8,252 bases of DNA from Chloroflexota bacterium (lineage in GTDB: Bacteria > Chloroflexota > Limnocylindria > Limnocylindrales > CSP1-4): contig JANYAA010000144.1 of assembly GCA_025355255.1 (NCBI GenBank), positions 1 to 8,252 on the forward strand. Reading direction: 5' to 3'. Positions 5,221 to 8,252 of this stretch are shown piece after piece; positions within the stretch are counted from its first letter, which is position 1, and each line of letters begins with the position of its first letter. Under the pieces are notes generated by a model. The model did not search any database, was not told the origin of the DNA, and worked only from the letters and a program-made list of their open reading frames with translations. A program made the translations under genes and the position numbers.

Positions 5221-6369
5221 GTGATCCAGTTCTCCAACGACGAAATCCTGCGCTACAGCCGCCACCTGGTCATGCCCGAAGTCACCCTCGAAGGGCAGCG
5301 GCGGCTCAAGGCTGCGCGAGTGCTGTGTATCGGCGCCGGCGGTCTGGGCTCGCCGCTCACGCTCTACTTGGCGGCGGCTGGCGTCGGCACCATCGGTTTG
5401 GTGGAGTTCGACACGGTTGACCTGACCAACATCCAGCGCCAGGTCCTGTACTCCACCGCGGACGTGGGGCGGCCGAAGCTTGAGGCGGCGACGGAGCGGC
5501 TGCGCGCGCTCAACCCGGAGATCCAGATCATTCCGCACAACCTGCGCCTGAGCAGCGACAACGTGCTGGACCTGTTTGCCCAATACGACATGGTGGCGGA
5601 CGGGACCGACAACTTCCCCACGCGCTATCTCGTGAACGACGCGTCGGTCCTGACCGGCAAGCCCAACGTCTACGCCAGCATCTTCCGCTTCGACGGCCAG
5701 ATCAGCGTGTTCGGCGCCAAGAACGGGCCGTGCTACCGCTGTCTCTTCCCGGTGCCGCCGCCGCCAGGCCTCGTCCCTTCATGCGCCGAGGGCGGCGTGC
5801 TGGGCGTGCTGCCCGGGATCGTGGGCTCGCTCCAGGCTCTTGAGGTCATCAAGCTGATCCTGGGCATCGGCGACCCGCTCATCGGCCGGCTGGCGATGTT
5901 TGACGCACTGGGCTTTGAGCTGTCCGAGGTGTCCGTCCGGCGCGACCCAAACTGCGTTGTCTGCGGGCCACACCCGAGCGTCACGGCGCCCATCGACTAC
6001 GAGCTCTTCTGCGGCATCCGCGGCGAAGAGGCCGAAGTGGACGCGACCGGCGTCCCGACCCTGACCGTTGACCAGCTTGACGCGCGCCGCCGGGCGGGCG
6101 AGCAGTTCCACCTCCTCGATGTGCGCGAGGGGTACGAGGTCGACATCGCACAGATCCCGGGCGCCGTCACCTTCCCGCTCAGCGAGCTGCCCGCGCGCAT
6201 GCACGAGCTGGACTCAGCGGTCACGTACACGCTCAGCTGCCACCACGGGACGCGCAGCGTGCAGGCGTTCCACGCGCTTCGCAGGGCGGGGTTTGGCCAC
6301 CTGCAAATCCTGGCAGGCGGCGTGGACGCGTGGGCCGCACGAATCGACCCGTCGATGCCAAGGTACTAG
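5221..6369 (+). CDS. moeB: Sulfur-carrier adenylyltransferase/sulfurtransferase (ThiF/MoeB domain plus rhodanese, MoeZ-like)
   Basis: A 382-residue E1-like enzyme with a C-terminal rhodanese, the MoeZ/MOCS3 architecture. It would adenylate the C-terminal Gly of a ubiquitin-fold carrier (MoaD, ThiS or CysO type) and sulfurate it to a thiocarboxylate. Seen in order: RYSRHLVMPE (11-20), nucleotide loop IGAGGLGSP (37-45), NIQRQVLY with Arg73 (70-77), GTDNFPTR with Asp130, the adenylation Asp of MoeB, zinc pairs CYRC (171-174) and CVVC (245-248), and PSCAEGGVLGV with Cys188 at the E1 crossover-loop cysteine position. The rhodanese covers about 278-382, with LLDVREGYEVDIAQIPGA (298-315) and active loop CHHGTRS, persulfide Cys340, ending DPSMPRY. 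All catalytic residues are present. Which carrier it serves is open; a MoaD-like one is encoded nearby. GTG start with AAGGAG; 50 bases before moeA. Confidence 0.94.
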   Translation: MIQFSNDEILRYSRHLVMPEVTLEGQRRLKAARVLCIGAGGLGSPLTLYLAAAGVGTIGLVEFDTVDLTNIQRQVLYSTADVGRPKLEAATERLRALNPEIQIIPHNLRLSSDNVLDLFAQYDMVADGTDNFPTRYLVNDASVLTGKPNVYASIFRFDGQISVFGAKNGPCYRCLFPVPPPPGLVPSCAEGGVLGVLPGIVGSLQALEVIKLILGIGDPLIGRLAMFDALGFELSEVSVRRDPNCVVCGPHPSVTAPIDYELFCGIRGEEAEVDATGVPTLTVDQLDARRRAGEQFHLLDVREGYEVDIAQIPGAVTFPLSELPARMHELDSAVTYTLSCHHGTRSVQAFHALRRAGFGHLQILAGGVDAWAARIDPSMPRY

Positions 6370-6419
6370 GGCTGCGTCGCCGGGACAACGCGCCGTACGC
6401 CACCGCTATGCTGGGACCC

Positions 6420-7694
6420 ATGGCTGACCTTCCTGACCTCTTGCCGCTTGCCGACGCCCAGCGGCGCGTGCTCGACGGCGTGTCGCCGCTGCCAATCGAA
6501 ACCGTCGGCATCGAGGAGGCCGGCGGTCGAGTCCTTGCGGAGCCGGCGCTGTCGGCGCTGACCCTGCCCGTCTGGACCAACAGCGCGATGGACGGCTTCG
6601 CGGTTCGCGCCGCCGATGTGGCCTCTGCAACGAGCGCTCGGCCCGTCACGCTGCGTGTGCTGGGCGAGGTGCCGGCCGGACGCGCCCCGGACCAGGCCGT
6701 GGCGTCCGGCACCGCGCTCCGGATCATGACGGGGGCGATGATGCCCGACGGCGCCGACACGGTGGTGCCCGTGGAGCAAACCGATGCGCCAGTTGGCGCG
6801 TCCGAGGTCCCGGCGATGGTTGCGGTGTACGCGCCCACGAGCGCCGGCGAAAACGTGCGCTGGCCGGGCAGCGACGTCGCTGCGGGCGCCCTGCTGCTCG
6901 ACGCGGGCCGATCCTGTGACGCGGCCGCGATCGCCCTGCTCGCAGCCACCGGCCACGGGTCCGTGCGGGTGCACCGGCGACCGCGGGTGGCGGTGATCTC
7001 CACGGGCGACGAGCTTGTGCCGCCCGGCAGCCCACTCGGTCCGGCGCAGATCCACGACTCCAACTCATACGCCCTTGCGGCCCAGGCTGCCGAGGCCGGT
7101 GCGGAGGTGCGCCGACTCGGGGTTGCGGGCGACACGCTTGCCGCGCTGCTCGAGATGCTTCGGGGCGCTGTCGCCTGGGCGGACGTCGTGGTGCTCAGCG
7201 GCGGTGTGTCCCTTGGGGCACACGACCATGTCAAGGCGGCCTTTGCGGAGCTGGGCGATCTGTCGCTGTGGCGGGTGGCGATCAAGCCCGGCCGGCCGTT
7301 TGCCTACGCGCGCGCCACCGTTGGCGACAGGACGGTCGCGCTCTTCGGGCTGCCCGGCAACCCCGTCAGCGTCTTTGTCACCTTTGAGCTGTTCGTCCGC
7401 CCCGTCATTCGCCGGCTGGAGGGTCGGCCACAGGCCTTTGACCGGCCCACCCGGATGGCCCGCCTGACACAGCCGATGCGGGGATCGTCAGGTCGCCACA
7501 CGATCGCGCGGATCGTGCTCGCCGACGATCCGGAGCGGCCTGACAGCCTGATTGCCCGCTCGTCGGGTGGCCAGGACTCGTACATGCTGGGTTCGCTCGC
7601 CAAGGCCAACGGCATGATCTTCATCCCCCCGGATGCCGACCTAGCGGCCGGCGACGAGGTGCTCGCCTGGGAGCTGCGCGCCCGCGACGCGTAG
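6420..7694 (+). CDS. moeA: Molybdopterin molybdenumtransferase MoeA
   Basis: A 424-residue MoeA of normal length, the cytosolic enzyme that inserts molybdate (or tungstate) into adenylylated molybdopterin. Motifs in order: PVWTNSAMDGFAVRAAD (50-66) with Asp58 at the conserved position, RIMTGAMMPDGADTVVPVEQ (101-120), SAGENVRWPGSDV (141-153), AVISTGDELVPPG (191-203), IHDSN (211-215), DVVVLSGGVSLGAHDHVK (255-272), IKPGRPF (288-294) and FGLPGNPVSVFVTFELFVRP (309-328). Domain III to IV follows to the end. An ATG at 6408 is also in frame, but conserved sequence and GGGA, though only 3 bases away, favour 6420; TATGCT 7 bases before 6420 could be an internal -10. It lies 50 bases after the MoeB-like gene on the same strand, and ends 10 bases from the stop of the convergent MoaD-like gene. 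Confidence 0.95.
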   Translation: MADLPDLLPLADAQRRVLDGVSPLPIETVGIEEAGGRVLAEPALSALTLPVWTNSAMDGFAVRAADVASATSARPVTLRVLGEVPAGRAPDQAVASGTALRIMTGAMMPDGADTVVPVEQTDAPVGASEVPAMVAVYAPTSAGENVRWPGSDVAAGALLLDAGRSCDAAAIALLAATGHGSVRVHRRPRVAVISTGDELVPPGSPLGPAQIHDSNSYALAAQAAEAGAEVRRLGVAGDTLAALLEMLRGAVAWADVVVLSGGVSLGAHDHVKAAFAELGDLSLWRVAIKPGRPFAYARATVGDRTVALFGLPGNPVSVFVTFELFVRPVIRRLEGRPQAFDRPTRMARLTQPMRGSSGRHTIARIVLADDPERPDSLIARSSGGQDSYMLGSLAKANGMIFIPPDADLAAGDEVLAWELRARDA

Positions 7695-7704
7695 AGCCAG
7701 CGAC

Positions 7705-7941
7705 TCAGCCGCCGCTCGTGGGCGGGTAGCAGTCAATGCGGTCGCGGTTGGTCACGACGAGCGCCGGATCGTCAAGACGCTCCGCGACGCCGTTGACGCC
7801 CAGGACCGCCACGTCTGCGGCTGGGACGCCCATCCGGAGCAGCGCCTCGGCCGCGGTCATGTCGTGCTCGATGGGGTACTCGAACCTGCCGCGCTTTCCG
7901 GGCCCGTAGAAGCCGAGCTCCCCCCACAGGTGGACCTTCAC
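7705..7941 (-). CDS. MoaD/ThiS-like ubiquitin-fold sulfur carrier protein
   Basis: A 78-residue protein read from GTG at 7941: MKVHLWGELGFYGPGKRGRF, an internal TAAEALLRMGVP helix (29-40), VAVLGVNG (44-51) and the end DRIDCYPPTSGG followed by TGA. The beta-grasp size, the VNG-to-D-P pattern and the C-terminal Gly-Gly mark a sulfur carrier whose terminal Gly would be adenylated and thiocarboxylated by a MoeB-type enzyme such as the one at 5221. The frame is open further upstream, but that part lies inside the AOR gene. The GTG overlaps the AOR stop by GTGA, so the two are co-translated. Small MoaD-like proteins next to AOR genes are familiar, and presumably supply dithiolene sulfur for the pterin cofactor. 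ThiS-like or other carrier roles are not excluded. Confidence 0.88.
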   Translation of the reverse strand: MKVHLWGELGFYGPGKRGRFEYPIEHDMTAAEALLRMGVPAADVAVLGVNGVAERLDDPALVVTNRDRIDCYPPTSGG

Positions 7942-8252
7942 TCGCGTGGCACTCCCGATCCTGCGGCAACCGCGGTCAGGCCAAGACGCTCGAGGCACTC
8001 CCCGGTTGGCGCCCCGGTTGCCGGGTCCCAGCCCTTGAGGGTGTACAGGGCCGAGATGGCGCCTTCAAACGTGTCACGGTCGATGGAGACGCCCGTGAGC
8101 GGACCACCCTCAAGCGGGCCGTGCAGGCGCTCGGGCAGGCGGTCGTCGGAGCGGTTGAACCCCTCCCGCACGTTGAAGAGGCGGGCGAGGTTGACCGCCC
8201 GCTCCCCAATCTCAAGCAGCTCCTCAACCGTGACGTCCCAGCCCGTGGCGGC
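7938..8252 (-). CDS. Aldehyde:ferredoxin oxidoreductase, C-terminal part (5' end off the window)
   Basis: The reverse strand is open from the right edge to a TGA at 7938, showing the last 104 residues. They read TGWDVTVEELLEIGERAVNL, then ARLFNVREGFNRSDDRLPERL, GPLEGGPLTGVSIDRDTFEG, and ALYTLKGWDPATGAPTGECLERLGL. This is the C-terminal region (domain 3) of the tungsten/molybdenum aldehyde ferredoxin oxidoreductase family, in which TGWDVT, NLxRxFNxREGF and YYxLRGWD blocks are typical. The [4Fe-4S] cysteines and most pterin-binding residues lie outside the window. These enzymes oxidise aldehydes to acids, or related substrates, with ferredoxin. The specific subfamily cannot be assigned from the tail. 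It overlaps the MoaD-like gene by GTGA. Confidence 0.9.
   Translation of the reverse strand, partial: AATGWDVTVEELLEIGERAVNLARLFNVREGFNRSDDRLPERLHGPLEGGPLTGVSIDRDTFEGAISALYTLKGWDPATGAPTGECLERLGLTAVAAGSGVPRE

Noticed and set aside
6370..6419. Molybdenum-cofactor riboswitch before moeA
   Set aside because: Only 50 bases separate the genes, too short for the known Moco RNA motif.
7695..7735. Bidirectional terminator between moeA and the MoaD-like gene
   Set aside because: CCGCC/GGCGG can pair, but the site lies within the MoaD-like coding end and has no T-run on either strand.

Overview
The window is a G+C-rich, densely coded bacterial chromosome segment. Most codons end in G or C, there are short Shine-Dalgarno sites (AGGAG), several GTG starts and three 4-base stop/start overlaps. 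An LLM-family (F420-type) oxidoreductase, a DUF4395 protein and an aldehyde:ferredoxin oxidoreductase (AOR) together suggest Chloroflexota or a related high-GC lineage such as Actinomycetota. This assignment is an inference; there is no rRNA or other phylogenetic marker here.

Left part (1-3571): a PhnB-like VOC protein runs leftward off the edge. Diverging from it is a rightward three-gene run: an alpha/beta hydrolase, a peptidase-S51-like protein fused to a C-terminal domain resembling the tail of cysteinyl-tRNA synthetase (overlapping the hydrolase by GTGA), and an LLM-class flavin/F420 oxidoreductase. The substrates are not evident.

Middle (3593-4248): a leftward VapBC toxin-antitoxin pair (RHH antitoxin, PIN toxin) with an ATGA overlap. 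A palindrome and an extended -10 box at the antitoxin start look like an autoregulated, leaderless promoter.

Right part (4261-7694): a rightward sulfur/molybdopterin run. It begins with an unlisted 37-residue ORF carrying four consecutive TGT cysteine codons, followed by a structured leader. Then come a DUF4395 membrane protein, a ThiF/MoeB-type adenylyltransferase fused to a rhodanese, and MoeA. The short ORF resembles the polycysteine leader peptides that act as cysteine-responsive attenuators of sulfur genes in mycobacteria. This is the most interesting element of the window.

Right edge (7705-8252): running the opposite way and converging on moeA are the C-terminal part of an AOR and, overlapping its stop by GTGA, a MoaD/ThiS-like ubiquitin-fold sulfur carrier ending in Gly-Gly. 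Together the right half holds parts of a molybdopterin (Mo/W) route: activation and sulfuration of a carrier (MoeB-rhodanese), a carrier (MoaD-like), metal insertion (MoeA) and a likely consumer enzyme (AOR). No RNA genes, insertion sequences or CRISPR arrays were seen.
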